A DNA stretch of 37,514 bases, taken from positions 66,121 to 103,634 of the forward strand of contig JAIRVY010000148.1 of the NCBI GenBank assembly GCA_031253655.1. Reading direction: 5' to 3'. The stretch comes from Bacteroidales bacterium (lineage in GTDB: Bacteria > Bacteroidota > Bacteroidia > Bacteroidales > WCHB1-69). The notes under the pieces were generated by a model. The model worked only from the letters and a program-made list of their open reading frames with translations. It searched no databases and had not been told where the DNA came from. Below are positions 18,499-28,932 of the stretch, one piece after another (within the stretch, counting starts at the first letter, position 1; each line of letters opens with the position of its first letter). The translations under genes were made by a program, and so were the position numbers.

Positions 18499-19497
18499 AT
18501 GAAAAAATCAGTCTCCATAATTCTCCCTTGTCGAAACGAAGAAAAATATATAGAAACCTGTATTGAATCTTTAATTAATAATCAATCAGAAGATTTCCAG
18601 TTGGAAATTTTGGTGGTGGATGGCAGGAGTACTGATAAAACGGTTGAAAAACTACAACCCTACATAGAAAAATATTCTTTTATTAAACTACTTCATAATC
18701 CCGAGAAAACAACGCCATTTGCAATGAATTTAGGGATAGATTGTGCCAAAGGAGATTATATTGTCCGTGTAGATGCACACGCCCATTATCCCGAAAACTA
18801 CGTAGCTACTCTTATTACCAAACTCATGGAATTGGATGCAGACAATGTTGGTGCCCTGTGGAAAACAGACGTATTAATAAAAACTAATAAAACTCTTGCT
18901 ATTAAAGAGGTGCTTTCGAATCGCTTTGGGGTCGGAAATGCCTTTTTTAGAATTGGAGTTGATATGATTACTGAGGTTGATACAGTTCCTTTCGGATGCT
19001 TTAATAAAGATGTTTTTTCGAAATATGGATTTTACGATACCCGTCTTACACGTAACCAGGATATAGAGTTGAATAAGAGGATTATTCATGGTGGTGGAAA
19101 AATATATCTTTTACCTGATATAGAATGTGTTTATTATGCCAGAGAAACTTTTTCAGCACTTGCTAAAAACAACTACAACAATGGTTTATGGAATATATTA
19201 ACCGTAAAATTCACAAAAAAAATCTCAGCATTATCATTACGACACTTCGTTCCATTGTGTTTCATTTTATCTCTTATTACTCCTCTATTATTATCCGTTT
19301 TTCTTCTTCCATTATTTTGGGTTTCAGTAGCATCTCTATTTCTTTATCTCAGTTTTATTAAGATAATTTGCATACAAATTGCATGTAGAAAGAAACTCTC
19401 GTTTTTTTATCTGCTGTGGAGTTTTGTTGTACTACATTTTTCTTATGGCGCAGGTTCCTTAATTGGAATTATTAAACCGGCTATGTGTAATAAATAA
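18499..19497 (+). CDS. GT2 family glycosyltransferase
   Basis: VSIILPCRNEEKYIETCIESL, EILVVDGRSTDKT, YIVRVDAHAHYPENYV; C-terminal TM segments. Confidence 0.92.
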   Translation: MKKSVSIILPCRNEEKYIETCIESLINNQSEDFQLEILVVDGRSTDKTVEKLQPYIEKYSFIKLLHNPEKTTPFAMNLGIDCAKGDYIVRVDAHAHYPENYVATLITKLMELDADNVGALWKTDVLIKTNKTLAIKEVLSNRFGVGNAFFRIGVDMITEVDTVPFGCFNKDVFSKYGFYDTRLTRNQDIELNKRIIHGGGKIYLLPDIECVYYARETFSALAKNNYNNGLWNILTVKFTKKISALSLRHFVPLCFILSLITPLLLSVFLLPLFWVSVASLFLYLSFIKIICIQIACRKKLSFFYLLWSFVVLHFSYGAGSLIGIIKPAMCNK

Positions 19498-19561
19498 ATA
19501 TTGGTTCTCATTTTACGTTATTTTGTAAATCTAATTATTATTGAAGCATTAGAACTATAAC

Positions 19562-20728
19562 ATGGAAAAATACTCGCAACAAAATATAGAACAAACTTAT
19601 AAAAAAGAGCTCGCCTCATTCTTAAATGCGGACGCAAGCCGGATTTTTCTTTATTGGAAAGGGAGAGTGGCACTTTTTTCCCTTCTGAAAGCAATGGGCG
19701 TTGGAAAAGATAATGAAGTGATTCTACCCGCTTTTACTTGTGTAGTTGTGGCAAATGCTATACTCTATCTTGGCGCAAAACCCGTGTATGTAGATATAGA
19801 TTTAACAACATTTAACCCCCGATTTGAAGATATTGTGAATGCTGTTACTATACAAACCAAAGTAATTATTTGTCAAAACAGTTTCGGGCTAAGTTCTGAT
19901 ATTGAAGAGATTACAACCTTTGCAAAAAAACATAATATCTACACTATAGAAGATTGCACGCACGGCTTTGGAGGTTCTTATAACCAAAAACCAAATGGCA
20001 CTTATTGCGATACCGCATTCTTCTCTACCCAATGGAATAAACCTTTTTCTACAGGTACCGGCGGATTTGCATTGGTTAACACTACAAAACTTATCCAATC
20101 GCTTCAAGAAGTAAATAAAGAACTCCTCAATCCCTCATTTGTACAAAAATTCTCATTAAAACTTCTCTATTTTGTACGTGACAAATTGGTTAACAATCAC
20201 ACTTACTGGTTATTGATTAAACTTTATCGCTTTCTAAGCCGACACAATCTGTTTTTAGGTTCCTCCTCGGGAGAAGAGATTTCATCGCTCAAGATGCCTT
20301 GTAATTATTTTATGAAACTTTCGGAAGTTCAAATGAAAAAAGGGATTAGAAATTTAAAAACACTTCCTGCAATATTAGAACTTCGTAAAGAAAACGCACA
20401 CATTTACACCAACTATCTTCAGAACCACAACAAAAAACATATCCCAATTCAACTATTTGATAATCACTCTTTTTTGAAATATCCATTGTTGGTTGAAAAC
20501 AGAGAGGAGGTTTTTCGTTGGGCAGAAAAGTACAATATTGAGTTGGGAGATTGGTTTAACAGTCCGTTGCATCCGGTTCATAAAGAGTTGGAGTTATGGA
20601 AATTACATCCAGAACTATACCCTAATGCTGTTTATGCAGGAATGAAGATGATTAATTTGCCCACAGATACTAAGGTTATTCATAAAGTGCTGAAATTCTT
20701 GGAAATTATTAACCATTTAGTACAGTAA
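19562..20728 (+). CDS. DegT/DnrJ/EryC1-type PLP aminotransferase
   Basis: EVILPAFTCVVVANAILYLGAKPVYVDIDLTTFNP, TIEDCTHGFGGSY, AFFSTQWNKPFSTGTGG (candidate PLP Lys). Confidence 0.88.
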   Translation: MEKYSQQNIEQTYKKELASFLNADASRIFLYWKGRVALFSLLKAMGVGKDNEVILPAFTCVVVANAILYLGAKPVYVDIDLTTFNPRFEDIVNAVTIQTKVIICQNSFGLSSDIEEITTFAKKHNIYTIEDCTHGFGGSYNQKPNGTYCDTAFFSTQWNKPFSTGTGGFALVNTTKLIQSLQEVNKELLNPSFVQKFSLKLLYFVRDKLVNNHTYWLLIKLYRFLSRHNLFLGSSSGEEISSLKMPCNYFMKLSEVQMKKGIRNLKTLPAILELRKENAHIYTNYLQNHNKKHIPIQLFDNHSFLKYPLLVENREEVFRWAEKYNIELGDWFNSPLHPVHKELELWKLHPELYPNAVYAGMKMINLPTDTKVIHKVLKFLEIINHLVQ

Positions 20729-20772
20729 TACAAAATATTCGGCTCAAAATAACGTTGTAAATACTCAGTAAA

Positions 20773-22596
20773 ATGATGCCTCTACCCACCCGTTATTTCG
20801 TAACCTATTTTTCCAAACTGCGGCGCAACTGCAAGCAAAAGTTGGGGATTACCAACACTATTCTACTTCTGAGTTTCTTTACAGGCGTTTTTGGGGCTAC
20901 TGCTGCAATTATCATTAAGAACCTGTTATACTTTTCGGCTTCTTACTTAGCTAATGATTTTACGGCTTCGGTATTGTCAAAAATATTTCCAAGAGTGCAA
21001 CATAATTATCTTTACTTAGCCTTTCCCTTAATCGGAATTATATTAACTATCTATTATGTAAAACGTTTTGTAAAAGATGATGTAAGACACGGAGTAAGTA
21101 AAGTACTGGGTGCCATTAGCAATAACAACGGAAAGCTGTCGCAACACAATATGTATTCTTCAATGATAGGAAGTTCGATTACGGTGGGGTTCGGAGGCTC
21201 GGTCGGATTGGAGGCACCGATGGTATTAACCGGTTCAGCAATTGGATCAAATTTGGCGCAATACTTTAAAATGAGCCCAAAAAATACGGTTTTGTTGTTG
21301 GCTTGCGGATGTACTGCTGCTTTTGCTGCCGTTTTCAAAGCACCCATCGCAGCATTGGTTTTTGCCATCGAAATGCTGATGATTGACTTTACCGCCGCCA
21401 CAGTTCTACCCCTTATGGTTGCAGCCGCCACCGGAATTGTACTCTCTATCCTCTTTATGGGTCATAATGTGATGTTTACAGTTCCTGCCGATGCGGCTTT
21501 TTATGTGAAAAATGTGCCCTACTATATCATTCTTGGCGTTTTTACCGCACTGATTTCTCTCTATTTTATAAGAACATTAAGAGCTATTGAGAGTTGGTTT
21601 TCCAAAATGAAACGTAAATACCTGAAGGGGATTTTGGGCGGACTCTTTCTTGGCGGACTAATTTTCTTTTTTCCGATGTTTTACGGTGAAGGATATATCT
21701 CCATTAACGAAATTCTTTCTTCTACCACACCGGAATTGCTATTTAAAAACTCCCCGCTTTTCTCGCTCACTAACTTGCCTCTGTTGTTTTTAGGACTGAT
21801 TTTAGCCATTATTCTCTTGAAGGTGATTGCGATGGCAATTACTATGGCATCGGGTGGAGTTGGAGGAACTTTCGCGCCATCGCTATTTATTGGCGGCTTC
21901 TGCGGTTTCTTTGTTGCCCATTTATTAAACCTGTTTTTTGGGTTACATCTGCCCTATATAAATTTCGTGTTAGCCGGTATGGCAGGAATTATGTCCGGCG
22001 TAATGCTCACACCATTAACCGCGATATTCCTTACCGCAGAACTATCTATCGGATACTCGCTGCTTATTCCATTAATGATAACATCTTCAATATCCTACCT
22101 CATAGTTTCGCCCATCGAAAAATATTCATTATATGGTAAAAAATTGGCAGAAAAAGGTGAGCTGAAAACTCACAATAAAGATTTTTATGCGATGCGAAAA
22201 GTGGATTGGCGTAATCTTATTGACAATGATGTGGCAACCATACCCATTCACAGCACTTTAAGAGATTATACTCTTCTTATTGCAAACTCTACCCGAAATC
22301 TTTTTGTAGTAATTCGGGAACAAAAATTTGCAGGGTTATTGGTAATGGATTTTCATCGTGATATTATTTTTGACCAAAATAAATACGACTCTGTTTGCGT
22401 AATAGACCTAATGATTGAACCTGAGGAGTTTATATTTGAGACGGATTCCACAAGAACGGTGCTGGATAAATTTAAACGCACAGGAAATCATAATTTGCCG
22501 ATTATCAAAGAAGATAGAACTTACGTTGGTTTTCTTTCTAGTGTGAAAGTCTTAACCGCGTATCAAGATTTTATTGCCGAAGAATCAAATAGTTAA
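20773..22596 (+). CDS. ClC-family chloride channel/transporter with C-terminal CBS-like region
   Basis: VGFGGSVGLEAPMVLTGSAIGS, CGCTAAFAAVFKAPIAALVFAIE, MASGGVGGTFAPSLFIGG, GVMLTPLTAIFLTAELS; soluble CBS-like tail. Confidence 0.92.
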   Translation: MMPLPTRYFVTYFSKLRRNCKQKLGITNTILLLSFFTGVFGATAAIIIKNLLYFSASYLANDFTASVLSKIFPRVQHNYLYLAFPLIGIILTIYYVKRFVKDDVRHGVSKVLGAISNNNGKLSQHNMYSSMIGSSITVGFGGSVGLEAPMVLTGSAIGSNLAQYFKMSPKNTVLLLACGCTAAFAAVFKAPIAALVFAIEMLMIDFTAATVLPLMVAAATGIVLSILFMGHNVMFTVPADAAFYVKNVPYYIILGVFTALISLYFIRTLRAIESWFSKMKRKYLKGILGGLFLGGLIFFFPMFYGEGYISINEILSSTTPELLFKNSPLFSLTNLPLLFLGLILAIILLKVIAMAITMASGGVGGTFAPSLFIGGFCGFFVAHLLNLFFGLHLPYINFVLAGMAGIMSGVMLTPLTAIFLTAELSIGYSLLIPLMITSSISYLIVSPIEKYSLYGKKLAEKGELKTHNKDFYAMRKVDWRNLIDNDVATIPIHSTLRDYTLLIANSTRNLFVVIREQKFAGLLVMDFHRDIIFDQNKYDSVCVIDLMIEPEEFIFETDSTRTVLDKFKRTGNHNLPIIKEDRTYVGFLSSVKVLTAYQDFIAEESNS

Positions 22597-22614
22597 AAAA
22601 TAAAATATAAATTT

Positions 22615-23391
22615 ATGAACTTTAAAAAGTATTTATTTTTATTTGTTATTACTTTACTGCTTTCGGTATCTTGTAGTAGGGAAAAACAAGGAAGTTTAGC
22701 GATTTGTTTTACACATACAGCTGACAGTAAGCCTATTAAATACGGAAAACTTGTTTATACTAACTCTGCAGGTAATCAATACCAAATAGACGAAGTGAAA
22801 TACTTTATTTCAAAATTACTGTTGATAGATGCAGAAGGCAAATCCGTTGCAGTTACACAAGATGATGGTATTCATTACGTTGATAACGGATACGAAAACA
22901 GTTTACGCTGGGCTATCGACAAAATACCGCAAAGAAACTATACCGCCGTTTCGTTTGTTTTTGGTTTGGATGAGGAAGATAATTACAGTCGCCGTTTCGT
23001 TAATCCACCTGAAAGCAATTTTTCGTGGCCTGATTATCTGGGTGGCGGATATCATTATATGCAAATAAACGGATGGTTTATCGATAATAATGAAACGAAA
23101 ACAAATTTGAACATTCACACAGGGATTGGGCAGATTAAAGATGAAAACGGGCAGATTTCACAATTTGTTCACAATCACTTTACCGTAACTATACCTGTAC
23201 CATTTTCTATTGATGAAAGTTACACAAGAAACCTTATCTTCAATATGGAAATTCAACGCTGGTTTGAAACGCCAAATCTTTACAATTTTAACGAATTTGG
23301 CACGAAAATTATGCAAAACCAACACGCCCAGGAACTACTGAAAGAAAATGGAAAAAATGTATTTGAAATAATATTAGACTCCAAAAAATAA
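22615..23391 (+). CDS. MbnP family lipoprotein
   Basis: Lipobox SVSC; YQIDEVKYFISKLLLIDAEGK, FVFGLDEEDN, SWPDYLGGGYHYMQINGWF, LNIHTG, pattern of MbnP-like proteins. Confidence 0.8.
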   Translation: MNFKKYLFLFVITLLLSVSCSREKQGSLAICFTHTADSKPIKYGKLVYTNSAGNQYQIDEVKYFISKLLLIDAEGKSVAVTQDDGIHYVDNGYENSLRWAIDKIPQRNYTAVSFVFGLDEEDNYSRRFVNPPESNFSWPDYLGGGYHYMQINGWFIDNNETKTNLNIHTGIGQIKDENGQISQFVHNHFTVTIPVPFSIDESYTRNLIFNMEIQRWFETPNLYNFNEFGTKIMQNQHAQELLKENGKNVFEIILDSKK

Positions 23392-23395
23392 AATT

Positions 23396-24667
23396 ATGAA
23401 TATCAGAATCGCTGTTATTGGTTTGGGTTATGTGGGCCTCCCACTTGCCCGTCTTTTTTCTACAAAGTATCCCACTGTTGGCTTTGATATCAACCCTGAA
23501 CGTATTAGTACCTTAATGAAGGGGCACGATAATACTTGTGAAATTGAAGACCATTTGCTGCAACAGACTTTGAAAAACGGACTTCGTTGTACGAATAGTA
23601 TTGAAGACTTGGCGGGAAGTAATGTTTTTGTAGTTGCTGTTCCAACGCCGGTTGATGAGAATAACCGTCCTGATTTAGCCCCATTGCTGAAAGCGAGTGA
23701 TACCGTAGGAAAAGTAATTCCTAAAGGTGGAGTTGTAATTTATGAATCAACGGTTTATCCGGGAGTTACGGAAGAGCTTTGTTTGCCAATTGTTGAAAAA
23801 ATATCAGGCTTAACTTATAACAAGGATTTTTTTGGAGGATACTCGCCGGAAAGAATTAACCCCGGGGACAAAGAGCATACGGTTGAAAAAATTAAGAAAG
23901 TAACCTCCGGTTCTACTCCCGAAATTGCAGATTTTATTGATAATCTGTATAATTCTGTATTAGAGAACGGTACTTTTAAAGCAACTTCCATTAAAGTTGC
24001 CGAAGCCTCAAAAATTATTGAGAATGCGCAGCGGGACGTCAATATCGCTTTTATGAATGAGTTGGCGAAAATTTTTAACGCAATGGAAATTGACACCCAC
24101 GATGTATTGGATGCAGCAGCTTCAAAATGGAATTTTATCAAATTCACGCCCGGACTTGTGGGAGGGCACTGTATCAGCGTAGATCCCTATTATTTGATAG
24201 AGAAAGCCTTGTATTATGGCGTATTGCCCCGTGTAATGTCTGCCGCCAGAAGACTGAATGACGGAATGGGCGAATATGTTGCCAATCAGGTTATTAAACT
24301 AATGAACAAAAAGGGAATTTTAATCAAAGATGCCAATATTTTAATCTTGGGAATCACTTTTAAAGAGAACTGCCCGGATATTAGAAATTCAAAAGTGATA
24401 GATATTCACAACGTGTTAAAAGAATATACCCCCAACATTACGGTTTTTGATCCCCATTCTAATCCGAAAGAGATTGAAAATGAGTTTTGTATATCAGTTC
24501 AAACTGAAAATATAAACAATCTGAAAAATAAATTTGATGCTATTGTTTTAGCAGTTGCACATAATGAATTTAAAGAGATTAATCTGCGCGATTTCGGAAA
24601 AAATAACTGTGTTGTTTATGATGTAAAGGGGATTGTTGAAAGAGCGCTGATAGATGGAAGACTGTAA
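23396..24667 (+). CDS. nucleotide sugar dehydrogenase (UDP-HexNAc dehydrogenase-like)
   Basis: IAVIGLGYVGLPLARLFSTKY, ESTVYPGVTEE, GGYSPERINPGD, GLVGGHCISVDPYYL (catalytic Cys), LGITFKENCPDIRNSKV. Confidence 0.95.
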   Translation: MNIRIAVIGLGYVGLPLARLFSTKYPTVGFDINPERISTLMKGHDNTCEIEDHLLQQTLKNGLRCTNSIEDLAGSNVFVVAVPTPVDENNRPDLAPLLKASDTVGKVIPKGGVVIYESTVYPGVTEELCLPIVEKISGLTYNKDFFGGYSPERINPGDKEHTVEKIKKVTSGSTPEIADFIDNLYNSVLENGTFKATSIKVAEASKIIENAQRDVNIAFMNELAKIFNAMEIDTHDVLDAAASKWNFIKFTPGLVGGHCISVDPYYLIEKALYYGVLPRVMSAARRLNDGMGEYVANQVIKLMNKKGILIKDANILILGITFKENCPDIRNSKVIDIHNVLKEYTPNITVFDPHSNPKEIENEFCISVQTENINNLKNKFDAIVLAVAHNEFKEINLRDFGKNNCVVYDVKGIVERALIDGRL

Positions 24668-24708
24668 TGTTTTTTTCCTACTTTTGTGCGCTTCATTGAA
24701 AGTGCAAT

Positions 24709-25251
24709 ATGATTAACTATATCAAACAAATACTGTTTAATCGCTGTTTGAAAAAACATAATGTTTCCCGCGAGAAAACATTAATCTCGTTAGAACAAGT
24801 TCGTTCTATGGCGGTTTTGTGCCAAATAACCGACGAGAATTCCTATAAAGAGGTGTACAATCTGTTCTCAAAACTGCACTCACCCAAGAGAACTATGTGG
24901 TTGATGGGATATGTTGATGAAAGAAATGTACCTTTTTATTGCCTGCCTCAATTAACTGCCGACTATTTTGCGAAGAAAAACCTTAACTGGTTCGGAAAGC
25001 CCGATTTTGTTCAACTACACGATTTTCTGCAAAAAGACTTCGACATTCTTATTGATTTTTCCCGAAATGACTTACCGCCACTGCGATATATTTTATCCTC
25101 TTCAAAAGCAAAATTAATCATTGGCGCTAATAAATTTTCTCAAGAGTATTACGACATTTTCATCAGGGATGAAACCAGTTGGAATTATCTAACACTTTTG
25201 AAACACATTCACAATTATTTACATAAATTGACCGGAAAATGCAATTCATAA
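24709..25251 (+). CDS. DUF6913-like family protein
   Basis: 180 aa; FDILIDFSRNDLPPLRYILSSSKAKLIIG pattern; overlaps the dapA start by 13 nt. Confidence 0.7.
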   Translation: MINYIKQILFNRCLKKHNVSREKTLISLEQVRSMAVLCQITDENSYKEVYNLFSKLHSPKRTMWLMGYVDERNVPFYCLPQLTADYFAKKNLNWFGKPDFVQLHDFLQKDFDILIDFSRNDLPPLRYILSSSKAKLIIGANKFSQEYYDIFIRDETSWNYLTLLKHIHNYLHKLTGKCNS

Positions 25252-26111
25252 ATCAATTCAAAGGATTAGGAATCGCCATGATTACCCCTTTTTTGCCTGA
25301 CGGTGAAATAGACTACTCAAGTTTAGAAAAGCTTGTGGAACACCTCATCGCAAGCGGAACAGATTATTTGGTAGCCTTAGGAACCACCAGCGAATCGCCC
25401 ACACTTACCGACGAGGAAAAACACAAGATTGTGCGCACTATTGTGAAAACCAACCAAAACCGTGTACCTATCGTGATAGGAATAGGCGGTCCCTCTACAA
25501 AAACTATTCTGCATCAGTTCAAAACTTTCGATTTTACAGGTGTGAGTGCCATTTTGTCGGTTACCCCATACTATAACAAACCCACGCAAGCCGGCCTATT
25601 AGAGCATTATCAAACCTTGGCGCATCATTCCTCTTTGCCCATTATTTTGTACAATGTGGGAAGCAGAACCGGATGCAACTTAGAACCCGAAACCACTTTG
25701 AAACTGGCTGAACACAGGAATATTATCGGTATTAAGGAGGCCTCCGGCATTATGAATCAAATTATGTATTTGGTAAAACATAAACCGGATAACTTTTTAG
25801 TAATTTCGGGAGATGATGCGATTACACTACCTTTGATGGCAATCGGTATAAACGGACTTATCTCTGTGGTGGGAAATGCCTACCCTACCCTAGTAGCACA
25901 AATGGTACATCTTGCCCAAGATGGTAATTTTGAAGAAGCAAGAATTATCCACCATAAACTCTTAGATATTATTCAGGCGTGTTTTAAAGAGGGAAGTCCG
26001 GCAGGTGTAAAAACCTTTCTGGCATTGCAAAATCGCATTGATTACTATTTGCGACTGCCGCTCGTAAGAGTCTCCTCAGAGCATCAGAAAAATATTGGGG
26101 AATTGATATAA
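25239..26111 (+). CDS. dapA: 4-hydroxy-tetrahydrodipicolinate synthase
   Basis: GLGIAMITPFLPDGEIDY, LGTTSESPTLTDEEK, SVTPYYNKPTQAGLLEHY, ILYNVGSRTGCNL, GIKEASGIM. Confidence 0.96.
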   Translation: MQFINQFKGLGIAMITPFLPDGEIDYSSLEKLVEHLIASGTDYLVALGTTSESPTLTDEEKHKIVRTIVKTNQNRVPIVIGIGGPSTKTILHQFKTFDFTGVSAILSVTPYYNKPTQAGLLEHYQTLAHHSSLPIILYNVGSRTGCNLEPETTLKLAEHRNIIGIKEASGIMNQIMYLVKHKPDNFLVISGDDAITLPLMAIGINGLISVVGNAYPTLVAQMVHLAQDGNFEEARIIHHKLLDIIQACFKEGSPAGVKTFLALQNRIDYYLRLPLVRVSSEHQKNIGELI

Positions 26112-26164
26112 TAATAGTATTAAAAATGTCGATATTATTTTACAGGTGAAAAAATAAATATTGC

Positions 26165-27634
26165 GTGAATTTTAGATATAGTGTGAAAAAAATCGACCCT
26201 GTTTCTTGTTTAGCCTTCTTAATCGTAACGTATGTTTCCAGAAATGCAATACCATATATAGTTTACCCATTTATGGTATTGCTCTTTTCGTTTACACTAT
26301 TTCAAATTATTAATTGTAAGAATGTTAAACAAGTGTTGTTGCAAACTGTAACAACTTTTTTTCCTGTGGTTTTTCTCATTACCATTGAAATAATTGCATT
26401 ATTCAGTTCCTCTCTTCCAATTCTTGACAAACAGATTGATATTTTGAAGGATATTATCTTTATCTCTTTTTTTCTTTTTCTTCTCACGCAAACGATTAGA
26501 AGTAAAGAGGATTTTACACTCCTCGTTGTTAGAATTGGAAAATATTTCATAATTTTTTCCATTATCGTAGCAATTTTGGGAATATGGAAATTTTTCTATT
26601 CGCCAACCTTCCTTTCTTATATGAAAATTGATGGCATTCAGCGTTTTAAATGGGGCTCATCGCTAGTATCCGATTATAATTATTTCTCACTCTTTCTACT
26701 CACTGGCTTAATATTCGGATTACACAAACTCCTTGGTTCGCAAAACAAAATTAAATATAAAGCATTGTTTTTAACGGCATTACAACTCATAATCGTTGTC
26801 GGAGTACTGGCAGGTTCCCGCCGCTTTTACTTTTGCTCCGGATTTTTTGTATTAGTATGCCTCTTCCTGTTAATTCCTTATATTTTCCGAAAAATATTTT
26901 CAAACCTCAGTTCCTACAAGTGCCTTGTCCAATTCTTAGGTTCTTCATTCCTAACCTTGGGGATTATTTACATATTTTTATCCTATTATCCTGTGGTTTC
27001 GGAAAAAATGGAAAAAATTTCTTTTAACGATGCCGACAAGACGAATATTAACATTGTATTGGTTTCTTCCCGCATTAACAGCGCGTTTTCTTCACGTATC
27101 ATTACCACGCATACTGCTGCACAAGACTCAAAACTGAAAAGTCAGATTGAGAAGCAACAATTAGTTTTATTTACAGAATCGCGAAGAGATTTATGGGACT
27201 TGGGTATAAGGATCTACAAAGAGTATTCTGTTCCGAAGAAAATATACGGTGGGGATTTTTCTTTTATGAAAACATTTAAAAATGAAACAAATAAACATAA
27301 ATATCCGCACCATCTTTTCATTTCTGTGCTTCTATTTTGCGGAATTGTCGGTTTAATAGTTTACCTGTCTGTCCTAATATGGAGTGCAATTATCTATCTA
27401 TTACATCTTAAAAAACTCTACGTTTTCTTTTTTCTCTTTGTCCTCAATTTCATATTCGGATTTTTCAGCTACACCGATTTCTTTGGCGCTTCTTTCTATG
27501 CACTTCTCTTTCTCTTACCGTTTTTGTATATGAGACTACAGGATAATGAGAAGAATGTTAACATTAAATATACGAAGATTATTAACAAAGCGCACAATTA
27601 CATAACGTTACATCATTTTTTTCAACCCGATTGA
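26165..27634 (+). CDS. O-antigen ligase/polymerase-like polytopic membrane protein
   Basis: Many TM segments, large soluble loop before HHLFISVLLFCGIVGLIVYLSVL, typical of Wzy/WaaL-like proteins; GTG start. Confidence 0.75.
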   Translation: MNFRYSVKKIDPVSCLAFLIVTYVSRNAIPYIVYPFMVLLFSFTLFQIINCKNVKQVLLQTVTTFFPVVFLITIEIIALFSSSLPILDKQIDILKDIIFISFFLFLLTQTIRSKEDFTLLVVRIGKYFIIFSIIVAILGIWKFFYSPTFLSYMKIDGIQRFKWGSSLVSDYNYFSLFLLTGLIFGLHKLLGSQNKIKYKALFLTALQLIIVVGVLAGSRRFYFCSGFFVLVCLFLLIPYIFRKIFSNLSSYKCLVQFLGSSFLTLGIIYIFLSYYPVVSEKMEKISFNDADKTNINIVLVSSRINSAFSSRIITTHTAAQDSKLKSQIEKQQLVLFTESRRDLWDLGIRIYKEYSVPKKIYGGDFSFMKTFKNETNKHKYPHHLFISVLLFCGIVGLIVYLSVLIWSAIIYLLHLKKLYVFFFLFVLNFIFGFFSYTDFFGASFYALLFLLPFLYMRLQDNEKNVNIKYTKIINKAHNYITLHHFFQPD

Positions 27635-28932
27635 CCCTTAGAATAAAAACTTTCTTCACAAAAAGCCAGTTTGGCAAAAACCTTCTCACGCTGGGTGGCG
27701 GAACCGTTTTCGCACAAATTCTTCCTTTCTTGTTCTATCCGATTATAGCCCGTGTATTTACACCCGAAGAGTTTGGATTACTGGCTACATTAACGGCTAT
27801 TTTTACCATAATGTCGAATTTTGCAAGCGGAAGATATGAACTGGGCGTGCTGGTTGCCAAATCGAAACACGATGCTGTTAATCTAATTGGTGTTGTTATC
27901 GTACTGTGTTTTGTTGTATTAACTGTGATTTATCTCATCCTACAACTGTTTTTGGTGGATATTCTCTCTGAAACTTTGCACGAACCTCAACTTAAAAAGT
28001 GGCTTTTTATTTGTCCCTTATCTGCTTTTGCTCTCATTATTTTTAATACCTATAATGAATGGTGCGTACGGAGCGCTTCCTTTAAAAAATTGACAATTAA
28101 TAAAATAACTAATGCGTCTGCCATCACTTTCAGTAAATTGCTGCTGGGAGTGGTAAAGATTTTTTCTCACGGTTTAGTTATCGGCGACCTCCTTGGCAGG
28201 TTTATTTCTGCAGGTGCTTGCGTTTTTAGAGCCTTGCAGCAAGATACAGTCGCTTTCAAAGAGATTTCAATAGCCGGAATGAAAAAAGTGGCGAAAGAAT
28301 TTTTAGAGTTTCCAAAATATGTTATGCCTGGACGTTTGCTCAACGAAATAGGAAAACATTTGCCGGTACTGGTATTGGGTTTCTACTTCAACTCGGTAGA
28401 GGTAGGGTATTTCTCTATGTCGATGCTGGTAGTGTACGGACCCATAAGTATGATTAGTTTTGCCATTCGGGATGTTTTTCGTCAACAGGCTAATAAAGAG
28501 TATCTTAAAAATGGAAATTGCCGCACTTTTTATCTTATAATCTTCAAAAATCTTTCTTTTATTGCTCTTGTGGGTGCTGGCGTTTTGATGTTTTGTATTC
28601 CTTATCTGTTCTCTATTTTTGTAGGGAAACAGTGGGATACTGCCGCCTACTACGCACAAATCTTAACCATTCCTATTCTGCTCTCTTTTGTATCAACGCC
28701 ACTTTTTGATGTTTTGATTATTGCTAACAAACTAAAATTTAATTTCTTATGGCAATCATATTATTTGTTAATAACCTTTGTAAGTCTTTGGGTGGGTTGC
28801 GTTTTATACAAGGATGTAGTAGTTGCTATCTACTGCCTTGCCATAGGAAGAAGCTCCGCGTATTTGCTCAGTATTTTTCTATCCTACTATTTTAGTTGTA
28901 ATAAAATCGTTTCACAGCATATCAATACATAA
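27631..28932 (+). CDS. polysaccharide flippase (MATE/Wzx-like)
   Basis: FGKNLLTLGGGTVFAQILPFLFYPIIARVFTPEEFGLLATLTA; polytopic; 4-nt overlap with the upstream CDS (TTG start). Confidence 0.9.
   Translation: MTLRIKTFFTKSQFGKNLLTLGGGTVFAQILPFLFYPIIARVFTPEEFGLLATLTAIFTIMSNFASGRYELGVLVAKSKHDAVNLIGVVIVLCFVVLTVIYLILQLFLVDILSETLHEPQLKKWLFICPLSAFALIIFNTYNEWCVRSASFKKLTINKITNASAITFSKLLLGVVKIFSHGLVIGDLLGRFISAGACVFRALQQDTVAFKEISIAGMKKVAKEFLEFPKYVMPGRLLNEIGKHLPVLVLGFYFNSVEVGYFSMSMLVVYGPISMISFAIRDVFRQQANKEYLKNGNCRTFYLIIFKNLSFIALVGAGVLMFCIPYLFSIFVGKQWDTAAYYAQILTIPILLSFVSTPLFDVLIIANKLKFNFLWQSYYLLITFVSLWVGCVLYKDVVVAIYCLAIGRSSAYLLSIFLSYYFSCNKIVSQHINT

Noticed and set aside
21054-21431. 125-aa minus-strand ORF inside the ClC gene
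   Set aside because: Antisense to conserved ClC motifs; no recognisable domain.
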